A stretch of DNA of 64,000 bases from Desulfuromonas acetexigens (GCF_900111775.1 NZ_FOJJ01000004.1:31535-95534); one strand, 5' to 3'. Shown: positions 1-7,326, numbered from the stretch's first letter. Numbers and translations: made by a program. The notes: a model not told the origin generated them from the letters alone.

Positions 1-764
1 CCGCGCATGACGGTATCGACCACCCCGCTCTCAAGATCGGGGGCGTGCAGCAGTTGCCAGAGGGCGTTATGGAAGGCGAGCAGAACCCAGCCTTGCTGAT
101 GCAGGTAATCGGCCGGCGGCCGTTCCGCCGCCTGGAGAATCGTCGCGAACAGATCCGGTGCCACCGGCATCGCTTCGGCCCAGGTTCTGATGGCGTGATA
201 AAGGAATTGGGGATCGGGACCGGTGCGGATGGCCTGGGCAATCGCCATAGCATAGAGAGCGTTAGCCTGCAGGCAAATGGGGTGGGGATGGGTCAATAAG
301 GCATCGCGTTGCGCCCATTCGGCAACCTGTGGCAAGGGATGGTTGACGCCAAAAATCCCCAGCGGGCTCACCCGCATCAGCGCGCCATTGGCCTGACTCT
401 CAGGGTTCGGGCGCCTGCGAAGTCCGCAGGCGACGGTCATGCCGCAATCGAAGGGGTCGGTTTCAAGCCAATAGACATAGGCCTCGCGCACGGCTTCCTG
501 ATCATAGGTGCGGCGATGGACCAGAGTGCGGGCGAGGAGCAGAGCCATTTCGGAATCGTCGGTCGGTTGGCCGGCGATGGTCTTCCAGGTGCCGCCGTCG
601 GCCAGTTCGCGCACACCGTTCGGGTAGGCTTTTCGGATCTCCTCCGGCGACTGGAACTCGACCAGACTGCCCAGGGCATCCCCGGCCAGCTGCCCGAGAA
701 GACATCCCTGGGCGCGGGCAAGGATCGCCTCGTTATGACCGCTCTTTGTTTCAGGCATCGGCAT
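1..764 (-). CDS. ADP-ribosylglycohydrolase family protein (3' end cut by window edge)
   Basis: Reading leftwards from an ATG at 762-764 (or a second ATG at 756-758) the frame stays open to base 1, about 254 codons. The N-terminus ARAQGCLLGQLAGDALGS, then TDDSEMALLLARTL, MRVSPLGIFG and FHNALWQLL match the ADP-ribosylglycohydrolase (DraG/ARH-like) fold. In this family the two metal sites lie in TDD and in a C-terminal GGDTDT motif; the frame ends at MRG, where that motif should begin. The family removes ADP-ribose from proteins or small molecules, but the substrate cannot be told here. The gene follows the membrane-protein gene by 4 to 10 bases, so the two are probably co-transcribed. Shine-Dalgarno signal is weak. 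Confidence 0.85.
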   Translation of the reverse strand, partial: MPMPETKSGHNEAILARAQGCLLGQLAGDALGSLVEFQSPEEIRKAYPNGVRELADGGTWKTIAGQPTDDSEMALLLARTLVHRRTYDQEAVREAYVYWLETDPFDCGMTVACGLRRRPNPESQANGALMRVSPLGIFGVNHPLPQVAEWAQRDALLTHPHPICLQANALYAMAIAQAIRTGPDPQFLYHAIRTWAEAMPVAPDLFATILQAAERPPADYLHQQGWVLLAFHNALWQLLHAPDLESGVVDTVMR

Positions 765-768
765 CCGC

Positions 769-1110
769 TTACAGGTTTTCCGGAATGAATTGGATCACGA
801 TGGCGGCGGGCCAGGGGGCCTTGAAGCCGAAGTGTCCGACCAGTCCGGCGAAGAGGATGAGGACGCAGACGAGCAGGTAGACTTTCAACCCGGCGAGGAA
901 GGAGCGGCGCAGCAGGGCCAACAGGAAATAGAAACCCAGCGCGACGACGAAGGCAAAGGTCCACATCTGGCCCAGATCCAGAGGGATGCCGGAAACTTCC
1001 TTGAACAGGGCCATGAACAGCACCCCCGGCAGCGCGCAAAAGATCGCGCAGATCACCAGCAGGCCGAAGATGAGATCCCCGAGTCCGCCCTTTCGTTCCT
1101 CATGCGCCAT
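769..1110 (-). CDS. Small membrane protein of unknown function, three predicted helices
   Basis: An open frame of 113 residues from ATG at 1108-1110, chosen because GGGAGG lies just upstream. After a short charged N-terminus (MAHEERKGG) come three hydrophobic stretches, roughly residues 10-32, 45-68 and 73-93, ending with a hydrophobic tail (FIPENL). I do not recognise a family. It sits directly upstream of the ADP-ribosylglycohydrolase gene and is likely in the same transcript. A longer reading frame to 1158 exists but has no better start signal. Confidence 0.6.
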   Translation of the reverse strand: MAHEERKGGLGDLIFGLLVICAIFCALPGVLFMALFKEVSGIPLDLGQMWTFAFVVALGFYFLLALLRRSFLAGLKVYLLVCVLILFAGLVGHFGFKAPWPAAIVIQFIPENL

Positions 1111-1280
1111 CGTTTCCCTCCCTACGGAATGGCGGCCGGATAGATTCGCTTTTCCCATCGGCCGGCACCGCGCCGAGTTTTGTTCGGCGTGATGATGAGG
1201 GCAGCATAACCGGAACAGGCGACAGCCGCTGTCGTAAAGGGGGAGGAAAATATCTTTTGGGAAAATCCCCCGGCATCAGC

Positions 1281-1303
1281 TATAATCTAGCCAGTCTAGC
1301 CAG
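1281..1303 (+). promoter_or_regulatory. Candidate promoter -10 and operator repeats for the toxin-antitoxin operon
   Basis: A perfect TATAAT at 1281-1286 is followed by two head-to-tail copies of TCTAGCCAG (1286-1294 and 1295-1303), immediately before the antitoxin Shine-Dalgarno (TTGGAGG, 1305-1311). Phd-type antitoxins usually bind repeats over their own promoter, so the tandem repeat is a plausible operator. A good -35 box is not obvious; an inverted GGGA/TCCC pair lies at 1259-1269. Confidence 0.5.
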
Positions 1304-1316
1304 ATTGGAGGCCCCT

Positions 1317-1595
1317 ATGTCGACAACCAGGAAGAATGAGCTTCACGCCGATGAGTGGCAGCTGCAGGAAGCCAAGAACCGCCTGAGCCGGGTGGTCGAG
1401 GAGGCCCGGCGCGGCAAGCCGCAGACCATTACCCTGCGGGGGACGCCGGCCGCCGTGGTCCTTTCCTTCGAGCAATACCAGGAGCTGACCCGGCCCCGCT
1501 TACCCCTTTCCGAGTTTTTCAAAAGCTCTCCCCTGCGCGGGGTGGAGCTGGAACTGGAGCGGAGCCGCGATACGGGGCGCGAGGTGGAGCTGTGA
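1317..1595 (+). CDS. Phd/YefM-type antitoxin
   Basis: A 92-residue protein starting at ATG 1317 behind TTGGAGG. The segment WQLQEAKNRLSRVVEEA and the following PQTITLRGTPAAVVLSFEQY are typical of the Phd/YefM DNA-binding domain, in which the N-terminal half dimerises and binds operator DNA while the C-terminal half wraps the toxin. The C-terminal residues after about 65 are acidic and charged (ELELERSRD), as expected for the toxin-neutralising tail. The stop codon overlaps the toxin start by 3 bases, indicating translational coupling. An in-frame extension back to 1257 has no ribosome-binding site and runs through the TATAAT box. Confidence 0.88.
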   Translation: MSTTRKNELHADEWQLQEAKNRLSRVVEEARRGKPQTITLRGTPAAVVLSFEQYQELTRPRLPLSEFFKSSPLRGVELELERSRDTGREVEL

Positions 1596-2014
1596 GATTT
1601 CTGCTCGATACCTGCGTCATTTCGGAGCTTGTTCGTCCCCGGCCCGACGAAAGGGTTCTGGGCTGGATCGATGCGGTTGACGAAGCCGGGCTCTTTCTGA
1701 GCAGCTTGACGCTGGGGGAGTTGGAGAAGGGGATCAGCAAATTGCCGGTCTCCACCCGGCGCGATCAACTGCGCGACTGGCTGGAGCGGGATCTGGCGGA
1801 ACGGTTTTCAACGCGGATTCTTCCGGTCGATGCCACCGTCGCCCTGGCCTGGGGACGACTGCAGGGAGAGGCGGAAGGGGCCGGGATGAAGCTGCCGGTG
1901 ATCGACTCATTGCTGGCGGCCACCGCCGCCTGTCATCAGCTCACACTGGTCACCAGAAATGTCGCCGATTTTGCCCGCTGCGGCGTTCCCCTGCTCAATC
2001 CCTGGAACGCCTGA
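1592..2014 (+). CDS. PIN-domain (VapC-type) toxin ribonuclease
   Basis: A 140-residue protein starting at GTG 1592, which overlaps the antitoxin stop codon. It opens with RFLLDTCVISELVRP, the first PIN-domain acidic site, has LTLGELEKGI (second acidic residue), and near the end PVIDSLLAATAACHQLTLVTRNVADF, with the D..LLAATA and TRN.DF elements of VapC proteins. PIN toxins cleave RNA with a magnesium ion held by these acids. Pairing with Phd rather than VapB is common. Length is normal for the family and all expected acidic residues are present, so the toxin looks intact. Confidence 0.9.
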   Translation: MRFLLDTCVISELVRPRPDERVLGWIDAVDEAGLFLSSLTLGELEKGISKLPVSTRRDQLRDWLERDLAERFSTRILPVDATVALAWGRLQGEAEGAGMKLPVIDSLLAATAACHQLTLVTRNVADFARCGVPLLNPWNA

Positions 2015-2068
2015 CCCCCGTTTTCCCTTTCCTGCCTCGCCCCGCCTCGATTGTCCCTTCCCCCCCGC

Positions 2069-3452
2069 TCAGACGCCGAGTACCTCCACCAGACCGCCGC
2101 CGATGCAGAAGTGAATCCAGGTGCCGAGAACCGGCGCGCCGGTCGCCTCGGTGACGGCGCGGCGGTAGGCAGCCAGCTGCCCGGCATAGGCCAGGGCCTG
2201 GGCGGACCAGTCCTCGCGGCGGCCGGGGAAGGATTTATGATCGACGATCAGCCAGCCCTGCGGCGTGGCCACCAGCAGATCGATCCAGCCGTTGAGGCGT
2301 TGACCGTTGCCGAGATCGCATTCGATGGGCCATTCGGGGTGGAAGGCGGTCGCGGCGAACTCCCGTTGCAGGGTCTCCCGCAGACGGCGACCGAACACCG
2401 CCGCTTCCTCGGGGCGGACGACGCCGCTCAGGCTGTTGGCGGTCAAGAGCTCGGCGCAGCGCGTCTCGGCATCCGTTCCCAAGGCGTCGCTGAACTCGGC
2501 GGCGATGAGGTCGTGAATCAGGGTGCCGAGATGATCCATTTCCGGCTTCCCGTTGATCGGCAGGCGCGAGCCGAGGTCGATAATTCGTCCAATAGCGGCG
2601 TCGGTGCCCGCCATGGAGCTGGGCGAAAGCTCCCGCGGGGGTCGGGCCTGGTGCGGGCGGCGACCGGCAAACCACGTCAGCGCCGGGCGCTCCCCGTCGT
2701 CGGCAGTCGCGCCCTCGCCGGGCTCGAATTCGCGGTGCGCGCAGGGGAGGCTTGCTCCCCCCGACAGGGTCAGGGTGCCCGAGGTCGGGGTCAGCCACTC
2801 GGCGCCGAGCAGGTCGAGCCAGGGGAGACTTTTCTGTTTCGCCTGCCGGGTCAACACCAGCAGATCCCGGGCGCGGGTGATGCTGACGTAGAGCAGGCGC
2901 AGATCCTCGGCTCGCCGTTGCTGCCGGATCTCCCGGGCCGCCTCGGTAGCGGCGATGCGGTCATCCACGGCAATCCCGGCCGTCTGTTTGCCGAAGGGCC
3001 AGGGCCAGTAATGCAGACTCCGCCCCGCCAGCGGCGCGGCCAGGTCGAAGCCCTCCCGGCGGGGGACCATCTGCATCTCCCAGAGTTCACCTTCCTTGAA
3101 AAAGTGCAGATCGCAGAGGATCACCACCGGCCATTCCAGGCCCTTGGCGCGGTGATGGGTCAGAACCTGGATGGCATCGCCACCGGACTCGGCGGCGCAG
3201 GCATCCTCCCCGGCCTCGGCCAATCCTTGCAGCCACAACAGCAGACCGGCGACGGTGGCCGCCAGGTCGCTTTGCCGGCAATAGTCCTCGTAGGTCAGGG
3301 CCAGATCCCGCAGGCTTGGTGGTACGAATGCGCAGGGAATGCCAGGCCGACCAGGAAGGCGGCAGTTGCCGCTTGAGGGCTTCGTAAACCCGCTGCTCGG
3401 CGTGTGAGTCGGTCGTGCGCGGCTGCGTGCGCGGCCAGATGCCCGTTGCCAT
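2069..3452 (-). pseudogene. Chimeric remnant: NERD-protein 5' end joined to UvrD/AddA-type helicase-nuclease 3' end
   Basis: Two reading frames carry parts of real proteins. From ATG 3450-3452 (purine-rich SD upstream) about 40 codons read SHAEQRVYEALKRQLPPSW and WHSLRIRT, resembling the start of NERD-domain helicases. Around 3325-3345 the homology jumps to another frame, which runs to the stop at 2069. That frame has helicase motif V (LTHHRAKGLEWPVVIL), motif VI (LLYVSITRARDLLVLT) and a RecB/AddB-like nuclease block (GWIDLLVATPQGWLIVDHKSF, shown here in full as 21 residues less one in function: key residues D and DHK). The Walker A and motifs I to IV are absent. An internal deletion is the simplest explanation. 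The 230 bases upstream hold no gene, only a GACTTGA/TCAAGTC hairpin at 3665-3683. Confidence 0.75.
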
Positions 3453-3684
3453 AACGAAACCCGCCCCCTCGAAAAAAACCGAAAAACCAGAACAAGCCCA
3501 GCCCGCAAACAGCAAAGCCGCCCAGGGAGTTCAAAATCCCGAGCGGCCTTTATGGTCTGCGGTCACAGGTTGTGAGTCATCTCCACCCTCGCCGATCACG
3601 TCAATGTCATATCATGAGTGAATACCTTACCCCGACCTTCCCGTTCCTGACAAGTGATTAATCCGACTTGAGGTTTTCAAGTCG

Positions 3685-4125
3685 TCACGAAAAGACCCCA
3701 TGCTCGATGCGGCCAAGAATCGCGAGCACCTCTTCTTCCCCATTCGCGCGCAGCAAGGTGTCGACCGGCGTCTGTCCGCCCAAGGCAACGATTCTCGTCG
3801 TCAACCACTCCGCCGCACTGGCCTCGTCACCGAAAACCTCCAGCGCACGGCGGCGGACAGACTCCGGCAAGGTTTGAAAAGCCGCCCGGTCGAGGGCGGC
3901 TTTGATCTGCGTAAAAGAAGCGTCATCCGGGAGTTCCTCCAGATCGGCGATCACCTGCCGCAGCAAGGGGCCTTGGCGGTTTTCCGTGGTCCGGCCTGTT
4001 GTAGAGACGAGTGCGCGGCTTTCTTTCCGTACGCGCCGGTCAATGATCTGGTCATGAAGAATGATCGCGCAGGCAATCAGCAAGAATACGCTGAGGCCGA
4101 GGTAGATGACGACCAAGGGTTCCAT
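3685..4125 (-). CDS. Membrane-anchored protein with MbcA/ParS/Xre-antitoxin-like C-terminal domain
   Basis: 146 residues from ATG 4125 behind AAGGAG. Residues 3-24 (LVVIYLGLSVFLLIACAII) form one hydrophobic helix followed by basic residues (DRRVRKES), so an N-out/C-in or signal-anchor topology is likely. After a linker, residues about 90-146 (ALEVFGDEASAAEWL, GGQTPVDTLL, EEVLAILGRIEHGVFS) resemble the DUF2384 toxin-binding domain of MbcA/ParS/Xre antitoxins that pair with RES-domain toxins. The usual N-terminal helix-turn-helix is missing and no RES gene is adjacent. It follows the HD gene by 18 bases. The domain call is pattern-based and moderately sure; the function is unknown. Confidence 0.6.
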   Translation of the reverse strand: MEPLVVIYLGLSVFLLIACAIILHDQIIDRRVRKESRALVSTTGRTTENRQGPLLRQVIADLEELPDDASFTQIKAALDRAAFQTLPESVRRRALEVFGDEASAAEWLTTRIVALGGQTPVDTLLRANGEEEVLAILGRIEHGVFS

Positions 4126-4143
4126 CGGCAGTTCTCCTTCTTG

Positions 4144-5049
4144 TCACAACATCCGCAGGGCGGGATGATCGGCGATACCGAGTTGCGGATGATTCCGGCC
4201 ATGGGCGTGGGGACTGCGGCGATTCAGCCCGGTGCTGATCCGGTCGCAGCAGGCGACGAGGTCGGCCATGTCGTATTTGGGAATCTTTTCGCACATCTTC
4301 CAGGTGAGCAGGTAACGGAGCTCCCGTCCCCCTTCCGGCCACTCCCGATCGAGTTCCCGCAGGTGGGGAGCGAGAACCTCCAGAGTCAGCTTGTCATGGT
4401 CGACGGCCGCGCCCAGGGTCGTCCGCCGCATCTCATGAGTCATGGTGAGGATCTTGCCGATATCGTGAAAGAGCGCGGCCACCATCCCCAGCTCGCAGCT
4501 TTCCCGGGAAAACTCCTGGTGCTTGGCCACCAGGAAGAAGCATTCGAGGCTGTGTCGCAGCAGCCCACCGGGAAAGCGGTGGTGATGCTGAAGACTGGCC
4601 GGCGCCGAGACGAAGGGAAAGCTGATGCCCGTATCCGCCAGGACCGCCTCGACGAAACCCCGCAGCGGCGGCAGGCGGATCTGCTCGACGGCGGTCAGCA
4701 GCGTCGGCAGCAACTCCGGCACCGGGCAGATGCCGCGCGGAATGAGCGCGGCGGCGGAGCGCTCGGCAAGCTGCGACAGCGGCTGAACCGAGGCGACATC
4801 GATCCGCAACTTCCCGCGAAAGCGGCGCACCTGGCCACAGATTCGCACCAGGGAATAGTCGGGCCGGTCAAGTTGACCGATCAACTCATCCGTCCAGGCG
4901 TAAGCATGGATCTGCCCGCTGAAGTCTTCCAGAACCACCCGCAGATAGGGATAGCCGTCCCAGGTGGCGCTGTGGGTCGCCTCCCGCAGCCGGAAGGTTC
5001 CGCAGACCGCCCCCGGCACCAGTTTCGACAGGGCCAACAGCTCAGACAT
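4144..5049 (-). CDS. OB-fold plus HD-domain protein, YhaM / TraI_2-like
   Basis: 301 residues from ATG 5047-5049, preceded by GGAGGGGG; this start overlaps the integrase stop by 8 bases. Residues about 10-100 look like a nucleic-acid-binding OB fold (YPYLRVVLEDFSGQIHAYAW, RICGQVRRFRGKLRID). A metal-dependent HD phosphohydrolase domain follows: HHHRFPGGLLRHSLECFF, then ALFHDIGKILT. This arrangement occurs in YhaM-type 3'-5' exonucleases and the H-GGLL-HS motif is also seen in TraI_2/MobH relaxase domains. The coupling to the integrase suggests a job in excision, processing or transfer of the element, which is inference. Confidence 0.7.
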   Translation of the reverse strand: MSELLALSKLVPGAVCGTFRLREATHSATWDGYPYLRVVLEDFSGQIHAYAWTDELIGQLDRPDYSLVRICGQVRRFRGKLRIDVASVQPLSQLAERSAAALIPRGICPVPELLPTLLTAVEQIRLPPLRGFVEAVLADTGISFPFVSAPASLQHHHRFPGGLLRHSLECFFLVAKHQEFSRESCELGMVAALFHDIGKILTMTHEMRRTTLGAAVDHDKLTLEVLAPHLRELDREWPEGGRELRYLLTWKMCEKIPKYDMADLVACCDRISTGLNRRSPHAHGRNHPQLGIADHPALRML

Positions 5050-6250
5050 GGGCACCCCCTCCCGCCATCCGCGCCGCCAGCAAATTCTCGAAAGCCGACC
5101 CGTCCTGCCGCGTCAGGTTGGGGACGAAACGCGAGTAGACGGTAAAGAGCATCTCCGTGGAGGTGTGCCCCATCTGCCGGGCAATCCATTCCGGATTCTC
5201 CCCCGCCGCCAGCCACAGGGTCGCGGTAGTGTGGCGGGTCTGATAGGGACGGCGCCGCTTCATCCCGAGAAACTTCAGAGTCGGATACCAGATGCGCTGG
5301 GTGACATTGATATGATGCAGATTATTGCCGCAGCTGTTGCAAAAGACAAAACCTCCCAGCTTCCCGGTCACTTCCCATTGCTGCTTCAAGGCGGCAAAGA
5401 CCGGGTCCGACATATGCACCTCGCGGATCGATCCCTGGGTCTTCGGGGTTTCAATCCGCCCTTCCACCAGGGTCTCGCGAATCAGAATCTGCTTCCGCTC
5501 GAAATCGACGTACTTCCACTGCAAGCCATCGATCTCGCCGGTGCGCAACCCGGTGAAGAACCGGACCTGATAATAAAGGCGAAAGTCCGTCCGCACCCGC
5601 GAAAGGAAGAGATTCACCTCGTCGAGGCTAAAGGGGTCGACATCGGTCTTCGGCACCTTTAGCGGTTTGATGCCGACAAAAGGCGTGCTAAAGTTGAACC
5701 GGTCAGCTGCATCATTGAGAATCATGCGCAAAGGCGTCATGATGTGATTGATCCTCATAGGCGACAACCCGAGACGAGTTCCGATTTCGACTTTGGCGAG
5801 TGTGGATCGGAATTTCAGGATTTCGCCCTTGGTGATGTGGCTGACCTCTTTTTCTCCGAAAACCGGATAGAGGTGCTTTTCCAGCGTCCCCCGCACCGTC
5901 TTCCGGTAGGAAATCTTCCAGGAAATCTCGTTCTCCAGGTACCACTCTTCGGCAAACTCCCGGAACGTCTGTCCCTGGCTTCCTCCCGCCGAAGGGGGCC
6001 GGCCAACCACCCGACCGGCAGTCGGAATCGGCTGCGCCAGTTTCGCCAGATTGCTGCTGTTCGGGAAATAGCGTTCATACGCGAACGTCCCCTGCTTGAT
6101 CTCCGCATCGATCTGCGCCATGAAGGCCTCCAACCGTTTCCGGTTGGCCGGCGTATCCTCCAGCAAGGTCTGCTCCCGGCAGCGCAGGCCCCGATAGAAA
6201 AAGTCGAACTGGAGTCTTCCCGTTTCCTTGCGAACTCTGACCTTACCCAT
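5042..6250 (-). CDS. Tyrosine recombinase / integrase of an integrative element
   Basis: 402 residues from ATG 6248-6250 behind GGGAGGTG. The basic N-terminus (GKVRVRKETGRLQFDFFYRG) resembles the arm-binding domain of phage integrases. A SAM-like core-binding domain spans roughly residues 90-190 (FREFAEEWYLEN, KHLYPVFGEKEV). The catalytic domain has Arg near residue 236 (FFTGLRTGEIDGL), a Lys in TPKTQGSIREV, the box YQTRHTTAT (Tyr in place of the usual first His, as in many island integrases), GH in ARQMGHTSTEM and the nucleophilic Tyr near 371 (TVYSRFVP). All essential residues are present, so it should be active. It overlaps the excisionase gene by 8 bases upstream and the HD gene downstream. 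Confidence 0.92.
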   Translation of the reverse strand: MGKVRVRKETGRLQFDFFYRGLRCREQTLLEDTPANRKRLEAFMAQIDAEIKQGTFAYERYFPNSSNLAKLAQPIPTAGRVVGRPPSAGGSQGQTFREFAEEWYLENEISWKISYRKTVRGTLEKHLYPVFGEKEVSHITKGEILKFRSTLAKVEIGTRLGLSPMRINHIMTPLRMILNDAADRFNFSTPFVGIKPLKVPKTDVDPFSLDEVNLFLSRVRTDFRLYYQVRFFTGLRTGEIDGLQWKYVDFERKQILIRETLVEGRIETPKTQGSIREVHMSDPVFAALKQQWEVTGKLGGFVFCNSCGNNLHHINVTQRIWYPTLKFLGMKRRRPYQTRHTTATLWLAAGENPEWIARQMGHTSTEMLFTVYSRFVPNLTRQDGSAFENLLAARMAGGGAHV

Positions 6251-6482
6251 AACAGACACCTCCCTTGACCATGGGAATGACCGGCTTCTGCGCCATGGAC
6301 GCCTTGACCATGTCCCGCTCGATCGCCTCCCAGATGTAGAGAACCCGGCGCCGGCCGAAGGGACGGATGTAGTGAATCCCCTCGATAAAGACCGCATCCT
6401 TGAGCGCGCTACGGATATAGCGCGAATCGTACCGCAGCCGGGCCGCCAACTCTTCCGTGGTCATGTAGGTCTGCTGTTCCAT
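6243..6482 (-). CDS. Excisionase / AlpA-like winged-helix DNA-binding protein
   Basis: 79 residues from ATG 6480-6482 behind AAGGAG. The core TTEELAARLRYDSRYIRSAL and RPFGRRRVLYIWEAIER match small MerR/AlpA-type helix-turn-helix proteins that serve as recombination directionality factors. The N-terminal TTEELAARL helix plus a conserved arginine-rich wing (FGRRRVLY) would contact DNA. Its end overlaps the start of the integrase, the usual arrangement for Xis-Int pairs. Alternative: a transcription activator of the integrase. Confidence 0.75.
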   Translation of the reverse strand: MEQQTYMTTEELAARLRYDSRYIRSALKDAVFIEGIHYIRPFGRRRVLYIWEAIERDMVKASMAQKPVIPMVKGGVCYG

Positions 6483-6527
6483 GTGATTTCTCCTTTGCAA
6501 TAAGTTTTGGGCCTAAAAAGCACGTCC

Positions 6528-6553
6528 ATGATTTATATGAATCATAAATGATT
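6528..6553. promoter_or_regulatory. Operator-like palindromic half-sites over the xis-int promoter
   Basis: ATGATT (6528-6533), AATCAT (6540-6545) and ATGATT (6548-6553) form two overlapping inverted repeats with 6- and 2-base spacers. The middle half-site overlaps the -10 box of the leftward promoter (6541-6546), so a bound protein would block it. The divergent Cro-like regulator is the natural candidate. Confidence 0.6.
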
Positions 6554-6568
6554 TAATTGTGCTGTCAA
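6541..6568 (-). promoter_or_regulatory. Promoter for the xis-int-HD operon
   Basis: Read on the minus strand, a perfect TTGACA (6563-6568) is followed after 16 bases by TATGAT (6541-6546). The start codon of the excisionase lies about 58 bases downstream. The -10 box is embedded in the AATCAT/ATGATT palindromes, which implies repression. Confidence 0.72.
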
Positions 6569-6584
6569 GACTGTTTTTTTGTAA

Positions 6585-6606
6585 TTTGATTCATATTTGA
6601 ATCAAA
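6585..6606. promoter_or_regulatory. Second operator-like perfect inverted repeat
   Basis: TTTGATTCA (6585-6593) and TGAATCAAA (6598-6606) are perfect 9-base arms with a 4-base spacer, typical of a dimeric helix-turn-helix repressor site. It lies between the leftward promoter and the rightward regulator gene. It shares the GATTCA/TGAATC core with the first operator, so one protein may bind both. Confidence 0.65.
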
Positions 6607-6684
6607 CGACTCGCGGATGGTTTAAATCCGCTTGGAAAGCCGCATGGTTTGGGGTATGTTGAAAAAAAAGAACAAGGGGGTGTG

Positions 6685-6936
6685 ATGATCCGTTTTTATC
6701 TCAAACGATTGATTTCTGACTGGGAATTCAAGGAGGGAAGGCGGTTGACTATCGGGGAACTGGCGGAAAAATCGAAAGTTGCCAGACCCACATTGTCGCG
6801 GATTTTGAATCAGAAAGGATACAACACGACGACCGATAACCTTGGACGTCTCTGTTGCTTCTTCAACTGTCGGATAGAGGACTTGGTCGAATATATTCCA
6901 GACGACTCCCCCCTACACGAAAACAGTAAGGGTTGA
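6685..6936 (+). CDS. Cro/C1-type helix-turn-helix regulator of the element
   Basis: 83 residues from ATG 6685, behind AAGGGGG; a GTG one codon earlier and an upstream TTG at 6649 are alternatives. The middle of the protein, LTIGELAEKSKVARPTLSRI followed by DNLGRLCCFFNCRIEDLVEY, is a short Cro/C1 HTH of the YozG type (recognition helix near residues 35-46). It is divergent from the excisionase gene and the space between holds palindromes, so it probably controls both promoters. The stop codon lies inside a TTGAGTC/GACTCAA inverted repeat (6933-6948). Confidence 0.82.
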   Translation: MIRFYLKRLISDWEFKEGRRLTIGELAEKSKVARPTLSRILNQKGYNTTTDNLGRLCCFFNCRIEDLVEYIPDDSPLHENSKG

Positions 6937-6972
6937 GTCCCGACTCAATTAGATATCGAAAATTTGTGACGA

Positions 6973-7090
6973 CCTTGAGCCAAATGTCAAAATCAGGGGA
7001 AAATCCGCGATTAACGAAGAAAAAAAAGATTGGCACGAATGTTAATGCTGTTTTGTCGGTAGGTTGGAAAGCGCCTTGAGCCAAATGTCA
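6973..7090. repeat. Pair of 17-base direct repeats in a 300-base gene-free stretch
   Basis: CCTTGAGCCAAATGTCA occurs at 6973-6989 and again at 7074-7090, 101 bases apart. The stretch 6937-7199 between the regulator and the tRNA-Arg terminator is AT-richer than its surroundings and holds no credible gene. The repeats could be integrase arm sites or the scar of a lost insertion. Confidence 0.6.
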
Positions 7091-7199
7091 TTTTAGACCC
7101 GACCTTTGGACTCCGGAAAATGTCAATCCTGGTCAGTCCAAAGCTCAAACCGACAAAGGAATCGTCCCAGGACCGTCACAAAAACGCCACAGACGCAAA

Positions 7200-7229
7200 A
7201 AGGGGCTACGGCATCAACCGTAACCCCTT
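7200..7229 (-). terminator. Intrinsic terminator of tRNA-Arg
   Basis: On the minus strand AAGGGGTTACGG and CCGTAGCCCCTT (7218-7229 and 7200-7211) form a 12-pair stem with one mismatch and a 6-base loop, followed by TTTT. It lies 8 bases after the CCA end of the tRNA. Confidence 0.8.
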
Positions 7230-7237
7230 GATTTTTA

Positions 7238-7314
<77 letters not shown>

Positions 7315-7326
7315 ATAGAGTCGATG

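Noticed and set aside
1355..1591. Upstream extension of the PIN toxin frame
   Set aside because: It runs through the antitoxin gene in another frame; the GTG at 1592 matches the family N-terminus.
3700..5145. 481-codon plus-strand open frame
   Set aside because: Antisense to the ParS-like and OB/HD genes, whose minus-strand frames carry recognisable domains.
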